DNA of 9,734 nt from the NCBI RefSeq assembly GCF_028618695.1, contig NZ_JAQIVI010000768.1, forward strand, positions 1 through 9,734, given 5' to 3'. Positions 1-7,880 of this stretch are shown in pieces (the stretch's first letter is position 1; each line of letters opens with the position of its first letter). Below the pieces are notes generated by a model that worked only from the letters and a program-made list of their open reading frames with translations, was not told the origin of the DNA and made no database searches. The position numbers and the translations under genes are program-made. Source of the DNA: Natrinema soli. GTDB taxonomy: Archaea > Halobacteriota > Halobacteria > Halobacteriales > Natrialbaceae.

Positions 1-1113
1 GGCGAGCGCGACGAGCGGCTGGCCGCGGCCGCTTCACGGGACCCGATCGCCGTCGCTTCGGAAGTCCGAACGAGAGCCGGACCGATCGCCGATATCGGCG
101 TCGAATCGGGGCTGATCGCGGCGGCGACCGATCTCGAGCGCGACGAGACGGTCCTGCCCGCCACCGTCGGGCTCACTATCGGCCAGTACTTCATCGACCG
201 AACGATCGACGACGGCGCGCATCTCCGAGACCTCCAGTCGCTGCGGACGGGAAGCGAGGCGCGGATCTACGGCCGGCCTGGCGACGTTCCGCGCTACGCC
301 CTCGACGCGGTCGATACGGCCCTCTCCGACACGGACCGGCGACGGCTCCTCGAGGGATACGAGGCGATCGGCCTCGGGGTCGGCGTCGCACTGGTCGCAA
401 CGTATCGTCCCGTCCTCGCCGTTCGGCAGTACGTCCGCGACGTGGAAGCTCACCTGACCGACGCGCTCTACATCGTCGGCCGACAGGTCGCCGAAGGCGA
501 GTCCGTGGAGTCGGCGGTCGAACTCGCCGGCGACCGGGTCCCCGCCGAGACCGGTGCCGTCTTCGAAGACGCCGCCGGTCTTCAGCGACGGCTCCATACG
601 GGCGTTCGAGAGGCATTTCTCGGCCAGTACGGTGCCCTTCGGAACGTTCCGAGCCCCCGGACTCGAGGGACCGCCGCGTTGCTCGCGATCGCCTCGGAAG
701 AGGGGAAACCCGCCGGCCGTGCCATCGTCTCCATGGCCGACCATCTGGAGGAACTCGAGGCGGTCGAAGCCGAGACGAAACGGAACCTCGAGCAGGTCAC
801 CGGGACGCTCGACAACACGGCGGCGTATTTCGCTCCGCTCGTCGCCGGAGCGACCGTCGGCATGGCCGCCATGATGTCGAGCGAGGATATCATCGCCTCG
901 GGAGAGATGAATGCCGCCGCGTTTCCCGCGGAATCGCTCGCGATCGTCGTCGGTCTCTACGTGATCGCGCTCTGTTTCATCATCACCCCGCTCTCGATCG
1001 GGCTTCGTCACGGTCTCGATCGGGCCCTTGTCGGCTATCACGTCGGTCGAACGCTCGTCTCCGCGATGATCCTCTACGTCCTGACCGTAGCCGTCATCGG
1101 CGTCTTGCTCTGA
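1..1113 (+). CDS. Type II secretion F family (TadC/FlaJ-like) pilus platform protein, 3' part
   Basis: The frame is open from the first base to the TGA at 1111-1113, giving 370 visible residues; the start and probably a first T2SSF half lie upstream of the window. Proteins of this family form the inner-membrane platform that couples a TadA/VirB11-type ATPase to pilin assembly. Residues about 122-141 form a hydrophobic segment. A T2SSF-type cytoplasmic helical domain follows from about 148, with the family-like text LTDALYIVGRQVAEGESVESA. Three more membrane helices lie at about 274-293, 313-335 and 351-370, so the protein ends in the membrane, as expected for FlaJ/TadC. The ATPase partner is presumably just upstream. 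The next gene starts 96 bp downstream behind its own promoter. The class is fairly certain from the T2SSF pattern plus topology; the exact pilus subtype is not. Confidence 0.85.
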   Translation, partial: GERDERLAAAASRDPIAVASEVRTRAGPIADIGVESGLIAAATDLERDETVLPATVGLTIGQYFIDRTIDDGAHLRDLQSLRTGSEARIYGRPGDVPRYALDAVDTALSDTDRRRLLEGYEAIGLGVGVALVATYRPVLAVRQYVRDVEAHLTDALYIVGRQVAEGESVESAVELAGDRVPAETGAVFEDAAGLQRRLHTGVREAFLGQYGALRNVPSPRTRGTAALLAIASEEGKPAGRAIVSMADHLEELEAVEAETKRNLEQVTGTLDNTAAYFAPLVAGATVGMAAMMSSEDIIASGEMNAAAFPAESLAIVVGLYVIALCFIITPLSIGLRHGLDRALVGYHVGRTLVSAMILYVLTVAVIGVLL

Positions 1114-1124
1114 TCATCCCGGTC

Positions 1125-1144
1125 CCGCGCTCGTCGAGTCGCGG
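1125..1144 (+). terminator. Hairpin after the TadC-like gene, possible terminator
   Basis: CCGCG-CTC (1125-1132) pairs with GAG (1136-1138) and CGCGG (1140-1144). This makes an eight-base-pair stem with a three-base loop and one bulged T at 1139. It begins 11 bases after the stop codon and lies upstream of the next promoter. No clear T-run follows, so termination is uncertain; it could also protect the mRNA 3' end. Confidence 0.3.
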
Positions 1145-1179
1145 CTCTCGATTCAGCTTCGTTTCGATCCGGACTCGGA

Positions 1180-1187
1180 TTTAAATA
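1180..1187 (+). promoter_or_regulatory. TATA box for the pseudopilin-like operon (leaderless)
   Basis: TTTAAATA lies 23-30 bp before the ATG at 1210. Archaeal transcription starts about 25 bp after the box, which would place the start at or next to the ATG and give the leaderless mRNA common in haloarchaea. No Shine-Dalgarno sequence is visible before 1210, which agrees. The operon therefore probably has its own promoter although it is co-directional with the TadC-like gene. Confidence 0.7.
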
Positions 1188-1209
1188 CGAATACGCGGCC
1201 ACCAGCAGC

Positions 1210-2106
1210 ATGGATCTGGAAGCCCCGATCGATTCGTGGTACGTCTGGCTCGCCGTCTCGACCATCAGCGCCGCCGTCGCCGGTATCGCACTCGGGCTGC
1301 CGGCCGGACCGCCCCCGGACGCGAACCGAGCCGCAAATACGATCGAGCAAACCGCTGGAAGATCGTACGACGCGAGTGCGACGTACAATCACGACGCGAC
1401 CGAGATCAAGTTCGACGGCCGAACGCTCGCGATGCGAAACGAGCACGGCACCTCCCGGGCGAGTCTCAGCTACGGCCACGTCGTCCCCGTGATGGGGCAC
1501 GAACGCCTCGAGAACCTCTCCGCGGGACGCCCCTTCGAAGCGGAGTATGCGGCGGAACTCGATGACACGGAGACGAACGCGCTCGAGGTATTTCTCGAGG
1601 ACGTCGAAGACGCCTATGCGGACAACTCCGGTGAATGGCGGACCGCGGACGATCAGTTACGGGTCAGAACGGTCAGTACGACGCCAGTTCCGACGATACG
1701 CGCGTCTGTCGAAGCGATCTCTGCAGGGGTAACGACCCACGACGTCACGTTCGCGTACGAGGCGAACACTGACACGAAGCTGACCTTTGACGTTCAAAGC
1801 GAGGAACAGGACGCATACATCGAGAAAACCGTCGAAGCGACCCCCTCGAGAGAAACCGCGCCCGCTGGACAGTACGATTTCCAGAAGAACAGCTGGTTAG
1901 AATTTCCAATCCGCGTCGAGGTTACCGCCGAGAGCACCACCCTCTGCAAGGAGACCATCCGAGCAGACCGCGGCAGTGAGATGGTACGCATCTGTGAGTC
2001 CGGGGGAGAAACCATCGACATCACGGACGAAATCGTCGAGACCCACGGATACGTGAACCGAAATCGCGACTCGGAGTCGTTCTATGTCACGCTCGTCACC
2101 GTCTAA
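1210..2106 (+). CDS. DUF7283-like haloarchaeal membrane-anchored protein of a pilus locus
   Basis: The 298-residue protein has a short cytoplasmic N-terminus, one membrane helix (about residues 12-30, starting WYVWLAVS) and an acidic extracellular domain. The N-terminal part, including the MRNEHGTSRASLSYG stretch at about 76-90, resembles what I know as DUF7283, a haloarchaeal family of unknown function found in Tad-like loci. The region after about residue 150 is beta-rich and has two cysteines (in LCKE and RICES) that could form a disulfide. There is no prepilin-peptidase motif before the helix, so it is more likely an anchored accessory subunit than a processed pilin. The ATG is fixed by the TATA box 23-30 bp upstream. 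The 3' end overlaps the next gene by 23 nt. The DUF assignment is from memory. Confidence 0.8.
   Translation: MDLEAPIDSWYVWLAVSTISAAVAGIALGLPAGPPPDANRAANTIEQTAGRSYDASATYNHDATEIKFDGRTLAMRNEHGTSRASLSYGHVVPVMGHERLENLSAGRPFEAEYAAELDDTETNALEVFLEDVEDAYADNSGEWRTADDQLRVRTVSTTPVPTIRASVEAISAGVTTHDVTFAYEANTDTKLTFDVQSEEQDAYIEKTVEATPSRETAPAGQYDFQKNSWLEFPIRVEVTAESTTLCKETIRADRGSEMVRICESGGETIDITDEIVETHGYVNRNRDSESFYVTLVTV
2073..2076 (+). promoter_or_regulatory. Shine-Dalgarno site for the DUF7285-like gene
   Basis: GGAG stands seven bases before the ATG at 2084, inside the end of the DUF7283-like gene. It matches the anti-Shine-Dalgarno end of haloarchaeal 16S rRNA and supports the overlapping start at 2084. 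Confidence 0.45.
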
Positions 2107-2569
2107 CGGACGGCGCGGGCAGACCGAGCCGCTCGCCGCGCTCGTCGCCGTTTCGGCGCTCATCGTCGGTATCGGACTCTACGGCCTCTATCTGACGGAT
2201 ACGCTTCCCGGAACCACCGACCGGACGACCGAAGAGACGGCAGTGACTCGGATCAAAGGGGACATCGAGACCGATGGTGTTGTTCGCAGTTATGATCACG
2301 ACGAACTCGAGGCCCTGATCGAGACGGAATCACTCCCTCACGGACGGAACGTCTACGTGCAGGTGACGGTCGTCGATGACGGCCGTGAGACCGTCGTCGC
2401 CGACGCGTTGTTCGAAACTGACGGGCAGCCGAATCGCGATCCGATCGAGAGCGGCGAGCTAGAGGGGCCGCCGGCCGAGGCCGGCGTTGCCACCCGTCCC
2501 GTCGCCGTCGCCACGAGGCCCGGCGCGGTCCGCGGTGGAACGCTACTCGTTGGGGTGTGGAACGGATGA
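2084..2569 (+). CDS. DUF7285-like pseudopilin candidate
   Basis: This 161-residue protein begins with a basic stretch ending GRRG, then QTEPLAALVAV and a hydrophobic helix (about residues 17-37). The RG|QT junction at residues 11-14 fits the archaeal class III prepilin-peptidase pattern (charged residue, G or A, then a permitted +1 and +2 residue). The product may therefore be cleaved after Gly12 and assembled through its helix as a pilin or minor pseudopilin. The start-like text RGQTEPLAALVAV is what I associate with haloarchaeal DUF7285. The rest is a small acidic extracellular domain. A GGAG seven bases upstream supports the start although it lies inside the preceding gene (23 nt overlap). 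The stop overlaps the next start as ATGA (2566-2569), suggesting coupled translation. Cleavage is predicted, not shown. Confidence 0.8.
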   Translation: MSRSSPSNGRRGQTEPLAALVAVSALIVGIGLYGLYLTDTLPGTTDRTTEETAVTRIKGDIETDGVVRSYDHDELEALIETESLPHGRNVYVQVTVVDDGRETVVADALFETDGQPNRDPIESGELEGPPAEAGVATRPVAVATRPGAVRGGTLLVGVWNG

Positions 2570-3561
2570 GTGGCGACCGTGCCGTGAGTACGGTTATGGA
2601 CGTCGCGATGGCCCTCCTGCTCGTTAGCGCCAGCGTCCTGCTGATCGGGACCCACCTGCACGACTCGGACGACGGGGTCGACGAGAATCGAGCCGATCGG
2701 ACGGCCGAACTTCTCGGCGAATCGACCATCAGCGTTCAGTACAGTCTCGATGACGCTGCGCCGATCGCGGATCGGGAGGGAGAGTACCACCGAACCGAGT
2801 ACGGCTCGGCCACCGGACTCCTCGCGGATGCGGCCGTCGCGAACGTCCACGTCGACGGCACTCGAATTCGTCCCGCCGGCGACGAGTTCGAAACCGCCGT
2901 CGGTGCGTCCGTCGAAAGCGCCCTCATCGGGTCGAACCGCCATTTCTACGTTATCGCCGAGTAGGAGCCCTACGACGGCGCCTCGATCAACGGTACGGCG
3001 ACGGCCGGTGAACGACCGCCGCCGAACGAGGACGTCTCGAGCGTCACGCTGACGGCCTCGAGCGGGATTCACGCCGTCGATTCGGACGAGGTCGAGACCG
3101 CGTACGCGGACGCAGACGCGTACGAAGCAGTTGGAACGGTGATCGGGAACGCGATCGTCGACGGCTACTTCCCGCCCGCGGCGACCCAGCGATCCCTCGA
3201 GAGTCAGGGGCTCTCCCACGAGCTCACCGTCTCACAGTACGAGCGGATGGTGAAACCGCTCGAGTACGAGTTCACGGGGACGACGGCTCCGGCTCACCAC
3301 GGCCCGCTCAAACGCGAGGAGGCGAACGCGGTCGAAGCGAACGCGCAGGTGGTTCGCGGGATCGCGGACGCGGACACGTTCGGCCGGAGCGGGCTGGGAC
3401 ACTGGCTCGGGGAGGACCTACAAACGGCGCTGGCAGACGAAATCGCGACGATCGAGGAGCAGTACGACGGCAAGCGACGCGACGAGGAGATCGCGGCGTT
3501 GCTCGCCGACGAGGTATCGACCGACGAGGTCACGATTACGATTCAAACCTGGTACGTATGA
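2566..3561 (+). pseudogene. DUF7284-like pseudopilin candidate, interrupted by an in-frame TAG
   Basis: One frame (frame 1) runs from ATG 2566 to TGA 3561, broken only by TAG at 2962-2964. That gives 132 residues before the stop and 198 codons after it. The N-terminus MSGDRAVSTVMDVAMALLLV holds a prepilin-like RA|VS junction (residues 5-8) and a membrane helix at about 9-28; this opening is what I associate with DUF7284, a haloarchaeal pilus-locus family. The downstream half is acidic, in the same codon style, and ends just where the next gene begins (ATGA overlap, 3558-3561), so the two parts were one gene. The sequence around the stop reads VIAE-stop-EPYDGAS; a Trp codon TGG changed to TAG is a simple explanation. 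A GTG at 3139 could restart a 140-residue fragment. Start 2566 is preferred to GTG 2557 because of the ATGA junction. Sequencing error or amber readthrough cannot be excluded. Confidence 0.75.
2962..2964 (+). other. In-frame amber codon inside the DUF7284-like gene
   Basis: This TAG is codon 133 of a frame otherwise open for 332 codons. Codon usage and acidic composition are the same on both sides, and no other frame takes over. It is a single-base lesion or error rather than a gene boundary. Confidence 0.8.
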
Positions 3562-5402
3562 CACGCAGACCCCACACAGTTTCGATCGCAGACGACGACC
3601 GAGCCCGGATTCCGTTCGCCCTGATCGCCGTACTGCTACTGGTCAGTAGCATCGCGATCGTCGGCGTGTTGGAGTCCAGAGAAACCCCAGACGTCGACAC
3701 CAATCGGGCGCTCGCCATGGATCGCGCCGAGTCGGTCGCGATCGCCGAACTGCGACAGGCGATCGTCCGCGCGACCGAGGATGCCGCCGGCGCCCCCGTC
3801 ACGTCAACCGACGGGGCAGATGCTCCCGTCAGCGCCGCGATGGACGACGACGAGGCCGTCTTCGACCAGTATCTCAAACTCCTCATCTACCGAGAGGTTT
3901 CGGAGTCGTTCGCGAGCGCCCACCAGCAATTCGATGGGGAGACGACCGCCGAAGCCTCCGTCGAACGGATCGACTGGAGCGACAGCGACGACCTCGAGGC
4001 GGCGATCGATCGAGTTTCTCTCGAAACGGGCGAATCGGGCGTCCTCACCGTCTCGGTTGACGGCATCGAACTCACCGTCGACGAAACGGAGAGTCAGCCA
4101 GTCACCGAGCGACGGGAGTTGACGGTGACTGTCGGAACGCCGCTCTACCAGCTCAAAAACCGGACCGACGAGTTCCAATCGCAGCTCAACACGGGCTTTT
4201 TCGAAAGCGATGGCCAGTACGACGGCTTCGGGCGGTACTTCGCCGCTCGGATGTACCCGTACGCGTGGGGGAAAGCCTACTACGACCGACTCGGCAGCGG
4301 TGACCGTGCCTTTCACAACCTCACACCCAACGAGCACACCGAAGTCATGGTCAACGACGCCGTCTTCGGGCTTCAGGAGAAAACCTTCGGTACAACCGAT
4401 CCGTACAACGATCGGGCTATGCTCTTGCCGACGCTCTGTATGGCCGGCGACCTCGCCTCGAGTGCGGGCGATATCGAGACCTCGGATTTCCTCTCGGACG
4501 GCGAGGCGAGTAATCTCTCTAATCGGACAGATCTCTGTGATAGCGGTCTGATCGACCAAGAGGGGGAACTCCCGGATCCACCAACCGTACAGGATATTGT
4601 GCTGACCATGCTCGAGGACAACGTCGAGACCGACGTCGAGATTCAGGCACATCCGTTCGCCGATGTTGCGTATATGCAGATGGTTAGTGGGATGACTATG
4701 GAGCAGGTGGAATCGGAGTTCAATGACTCGCTCATGAAAACCAGTATATTTGACAAAAATTACCTTATTAGCTATTATTCAGATAGTTTGGACAATCAAG
4801 ATATCGCTGACAGAGTTGGCAATCTTCGTGATGATAACGGGGGTGTTATGGGGGATATAGAGGAGGAATTTCTGAGTAATGCTCCTCAACAAGATATATT
4901 GTCAAATTCTATAGAAGACGTATATAACGTAGATATAAGAACGACGGAGATTGGCCCAAATAAACATACTGGATTACCGGATCCAATACCTCCGAGTGAA
5001 TGGGCTCAGAATCCCGACAACTGGTCTGGACCAGTTAATGTCACCTATCATGCTGGTATCTCGCCGGCAGAAGCTGAAGTCTCAATCAATACAGTATTCG
5101 ATAACGGCGATACCGGGTTCGATAATCGAGATCTCGCCGAAGTCAATATCTCATATAAGAATTCGATCGGCGTTGAAGCGGAATGGGAACATAAGGAGAA
5201 AAACAGGTCGTCATACACATCCTGGGATTGGGAACAGAACGCGACGTATAGTGCTAGCTATGCAATCAGTGGAAACTTCGTCTCTGATGATCTCACAGTT
5301 GATCGTGAGTCCCGCGGTATTCAATCGCTTATTGAGGAGGATACTTGGAAGGAAGAGTATAGTGTCGTCGATAATTTCAAAGGTGTTGAAACAAGGGCAG
5401 TG

Positions 5403-5408
5403 AAAAAA
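5403..5408 (+). other. A6 run at the frame change in the DUF7286-like gene
   Basis: The sequence GTG AAA AAA CAT TCG (5400-5414) leads frame 3 to the TGA at 5418-5420. Frame 2 across the same bases reads GAA AAA ACA TTC GAT and stays open to 6616. Loss of one A from an A7 run explains the change. A homopolymer sequencing error would look identical, and ribosomal slippage on the A run is a weaker alternative. Confidence 0.65.
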
Positions 5409-5872
5409 CATTCGATCTGAGTTCAACATCTGTACAGACACAAGAACAGGAACTCGAGCGTGAAATCGAACGATCCAGTCACTCGATAATCACGGAGAAT
5501 GATTTCGGGAGGGCGATTCCATACTTCCCAGATCCAGATGTACATATCAAGCCTCGGAATAAGAAAGACTTGTACGAGTGGGTATTGTCCGAACTCAATC
5601 AGACTCATTATGAAGTCATAACGACTGTCGAGCCACATCAGACTGATCTCTGGAATATGGTTGAGAAGCCGAGCCCACTTGATAGAGTTGAAGGAAACGT
5701 CCGTCAGAAAGAGGATCAATTAGTATATCGAAATACCTCTGTACCCTATGAAAACATAGCTGACCTTCTCCGATCGGAGGTTCGGAAACGGTACTTCGAG
5801 AATACTTACGATAATATTGATCAGATCAGCGGCTGGCACGACAAGACACTCGGCGAGAGTAGTGGTATACTC

Positions 5873-5922
5873 AATGATCTCCTTGGCGGCCTTCTCGATA
5901 CCAGTAACGATCTCCTCGGGGG
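5873..5922 (+). repeat. Short direct repeat coding NDLLGG twice
   Basis: AATGATCTCCTTGGCGG (5873-5889) and AACGATCTCCTCGGGGG (5906-5922) differ at four of 17 bases and lie 33 bp apart, exactly 11 codons. Both encode NDLLGG, in LNDLLGGLLDTSNDLLGG. This is a small in-frame duplication, or a helical heptad-like pattern, in the C-terminal part of the DUF7286-like protein. Confidence 0.5.
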
Positions 5923-6635
5923 TCCAATGAACTTCATTGATCAGATGATGGATCCCAAAACACGTCCTGAGGATGCACGAGCATCACTCAAGAATTCACC
6001 ACTGATGGAAGACGTAAACTATCAGGTTGAAGCATCACCAACGTATCTATCGTTAGAGACTGTTAATCGGACCAAGATTCCTGCAGTTAGGCCGGTGGGT
6101 GGGAATACCCTTAGTATATCTAATATAAATGAAACGGAACATGCACCAATGGGTGCTGGATATCTCAACAGCGTCGGACACCCAGGCTTTCCTCTCATGC
6201 CGTGGCCGTCACTGTTCTACCTGCAACTCGATGCGTATTATCTCGAAGTACAGGGAGAATATGCTCGGTTCGAAGCACGTTCAAATAGTGGAGATCCAAC
6301 AAACACAGGCGAAATGACCTATGTTCGACAAAGTTCGAACGTGGTGATTGATACACCACCCTGGGCCAAGGCAGACAAACTTGCTGTTGGGTCTGCTGAA
6401 TCTATTTCATTTGATAACACTCTTGTAATTCCGATTATTGTTCCAAGTCCGCAACTGTTAGCTAAAGGATCTCCTGGTGTTGGAGATACATGGCGGTATA
6501 AAAATTCGAATTCGCCACAGGAAGAGTGTACGGTTGGTTGGAACAATATTGGCCCTAGTCCTGACACTACTAATACAAATTGCATCTCAAATGGGAATCT
6601 ACCAGCGAATAGTTAAACGATATTCCAACTATTTT

Positions 6636-7844
6636 CTAGTTCATAGAATCTATGGCGTATATATGACCTTCAGCTGTTGGAACATAGAGAGAACCATTAG
6701 AGACAGCGGGTGACGCTCTAATTGATTCACCTTCTCCAAGACTTTCAAACTGCCACTTGAGAGTTCCATCTTCTGAATTAAGGGCAAACAAATCATGATA
6801 ACTAGAGACATAGACAATTCCATCAGCAATTATCGGCTTTGAGCGTACACTATATCGTAGGTCCTTCGGTCCCCAGACATGATCTCGAGACTCTCGATCA
6901 ATAGCAAAAAGCTTCTGAGCACCTGCGCCAGCTCCACCGAAATAGATAGTTCCATCTGCTATTGATGGGCTACATTTCACGCTAGCATTAACTGTAAATG
7001 ACCATTCTTCTGACCCGTTGTTAGCATCAATTGCGTACAGTCGCTGGTCTTCACCACCAACATAAACTGTCCCATCTTTGACTGCCGGGTTACTCTCACC
7101 TAATGGTTCACCTGCTGGATTCTCGAATTCCCACTCAACCTCGCCAGTCTCGATATCTACCGCATAGAGGGTATTTTCACCCGCAAAATACACAGTTCCA
7201 TCAGTAACAGCAGGAACATTTGTATGGGGCCCACCGCCCTGATAATCTCGCATATTATGCAGAGGTTTTTCGTCACCAGACTCCGGATCAAAGCGATGGA
7301 GAACCAGATTCTGTGTACCGACTACTGCCTCTTCAGCGATTACGGGATTCACACTACTAATACCAATATCGTTCCTCCATAACACCGTATCACTCCCGCG
7401 TTCTACTGCGACAACTCCGTCTTTTGTACCAGCATACACTCTTTTGTCAGAAACAGTTGGATGAGCACTAGGTGATGCATTCACCTGTTTCTTCCACTCG
7501 AGTTCCTCAGTTGCAAGATCAACTGCGTGGAGATGGTTGTCTGCAGCGACGTACAACATCCCGTCAGCGATTGCCAGACTGTTACTAATCACTCCCTCCG
7601 ATTCAAAGACGGTCCGCAGTTCTACCTCTTCACCACTCGGTCCAGTCGCCGTCGGATGATGACCAGTATTCTGTGGGTCAACACCGTACATCGGCCACTT
7701 AGTAGGCGGGAGGTCATCGCTGTTTTCAGGTTCGTCACTCGTCTCGTCACTATTCGTACAACCAGCCAAAGTTGCAAGCCCCGCAGTAACGCTTACACAA
7801 CGCGCCAACCAGTTTCGGCGCGTCCGAATCGATTTCCGACTCAT
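6636..7844 (-). CDS. Tat-exported lipoprotein with PQQ-like beta-propeller repeats
   Basis: The 402-residue protein has twin arginines (R9-R10 in TRRNWL), a hydrophobic core and a lipobox LAGC with Cys29 as the predicted lipidated residue. It is therefore probably exported folded and anchored on the outer face of the membrane. An acidic Ser/Asp/Glu linker leads to WPMYGVDPQNTGHHP (about 50-64), the usual entry motif of haloarchaeal PQQ-like propellers. Seven or so blades follow, each with the pattern G-x-V/I-Y-V/F-G then L-Y/F-A-I/V-D and a closing E/x-W; examples are GTVYFAGENTLYAVD and GTVYVGGEDQRLYAID. This is the BamB/quinoprotein fold. I see no proof of bound PQQ or enzyme activity, so a binding or scaffold role is as likely. 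The gene is AT-richer than the flanks, convergent with the pilus operon (19 bp between stops), and its ATG is fixed by the signal peptide. Confidence 0.88.
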   Translation of the reverse strand: MSRKSIRTRRNWLARCVSVTAGLATLAGCTNSDETSDEPENSDDLPPTKWPMYGVDPQNTGHHPTATGPSGEEVELRTVFESEGVISNSLAIADGMLYVAADNHLHAVDLATEELEWKKQVNASPSAHPTVSDKRVYAGTKDGVVAVERGSDTVLWRNDIGISSVNPVIAEEAVVGTQNLVLHRFDPESGDEKPLHNMRDYQGGGPHTNVPAVTDGTVYFAGENTLYAVDIETGEVEWEFENPAGEPLGESNPAVKDGTVYVGGEDQRLYAIDANNGSEEWSFTVNASVKCSPSIADGTIYFGGAGAGAQKLFAIDRESRDHVWGPKDLRYSVRSKPIIADGIVYVSSYHDLFALNSEDGTLKWQFESLGEGESIRASPAVSNGSLYVPTAEGHIYAIDSMN

Positions 7845-7873
7845 GTTATGTACGGTTACTTTATCTCAACAAA

Positions 7874-7880
7874 GTATAAT
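7874..7880 (-). promoter_or_regulatory. Putative TATA box for the beta-propeller lipoprotein
   Basis: On the - strand ATTATAC ends about 29 bases before the ATG at 7844. A start 25 bp after the box gives a leader of only a few bases. It lies in the AT-rich end of a 207 bp divergent intergenic region. The assignment rests on spacing and composition only. Confidence 0.45.

Larger units (their letters stand above)
3558..6616 (+). pseudogene. DUF7286-like large exported pilus-locus protein, frameshifted at an A6 run
   Basis: The intact product would be about 1,020 residues. Frame 3 runs 3558-5420 (620 aa) and frame 2 carries on to TAA 6616. Frame 2 is open only after a stop near 5387, so the switch falls at 5388-5420, where A6 at 5403-5408 is the obvious site. 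Adding one A gives a smooth join (AVKKTFDLSST). The C-terminal part has no convincing start: its first candidate is TTG 5570, well inside family-like sequence. The N-terminus has one membrane helix (residues 18-38, RIPFALIAVLLLVSSIAIVG) followed by a long, probably extracellular region; it resembles haloarchaeal DUF7286, function unknown. I count 14 N-x-S/T sequons over the two parts, and Cys pairs near 295/327 and at the C-terminus. ATG 3558 overlaps the previous stop (ATGA). GC falls sharply from about 4680. It could be a pilus-tip or scaffold subunit, but that is a guess. Confidence 0.75.

Noticed and set aside
34..1041. 335-codon open frame on the - strand opposite the TadC-like gene
   Set aside because: It is Arg/Asp-rich with no domain pattern, and it lies antisense to a frame with clear T2SSF features and membrane helices. 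Such long antisense frames are expected in high-GC DNA.
2962..2964. Pyrrolysine insertion at the TAG
   Set aside because: The protein is a structural pilus-type subunit, not a methylamine methyltransferase, and nothing in the window points to pyl genes. Kept only as a remote alternative.
2353..3219. 288-codon - strand frame over the DUF7285/7284-like genes
   Set aside because: Low-complexity Arg/Val/Asp-rich translation with no recognisable fold. The + strand genes have operon junctions and signal motifs.
3804..4652. 282-codon - strand frame over the DUF7286-like gene
   Set aside because: It ends where GC content falls, as expected for a composition artefact, and has no start signal or domain.
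5402..5408. Canonical programmed -1 frameshift heptamer
   Set aside because: In the reading frame the heptamer is G-AAA-AAA, so the P-site codon would re-pair with GAA imperfectly, and I could not identify a convincing downstream stem-loop. Mutation or sequencing error is simpler.
5570..6616. An independent gene starting at TTG 5570
   Set aside because: The same frame is open and protein-like back to about 5388, and joining it to the previous frame needs only one base. A real gene start there is less likely than a frameshift.
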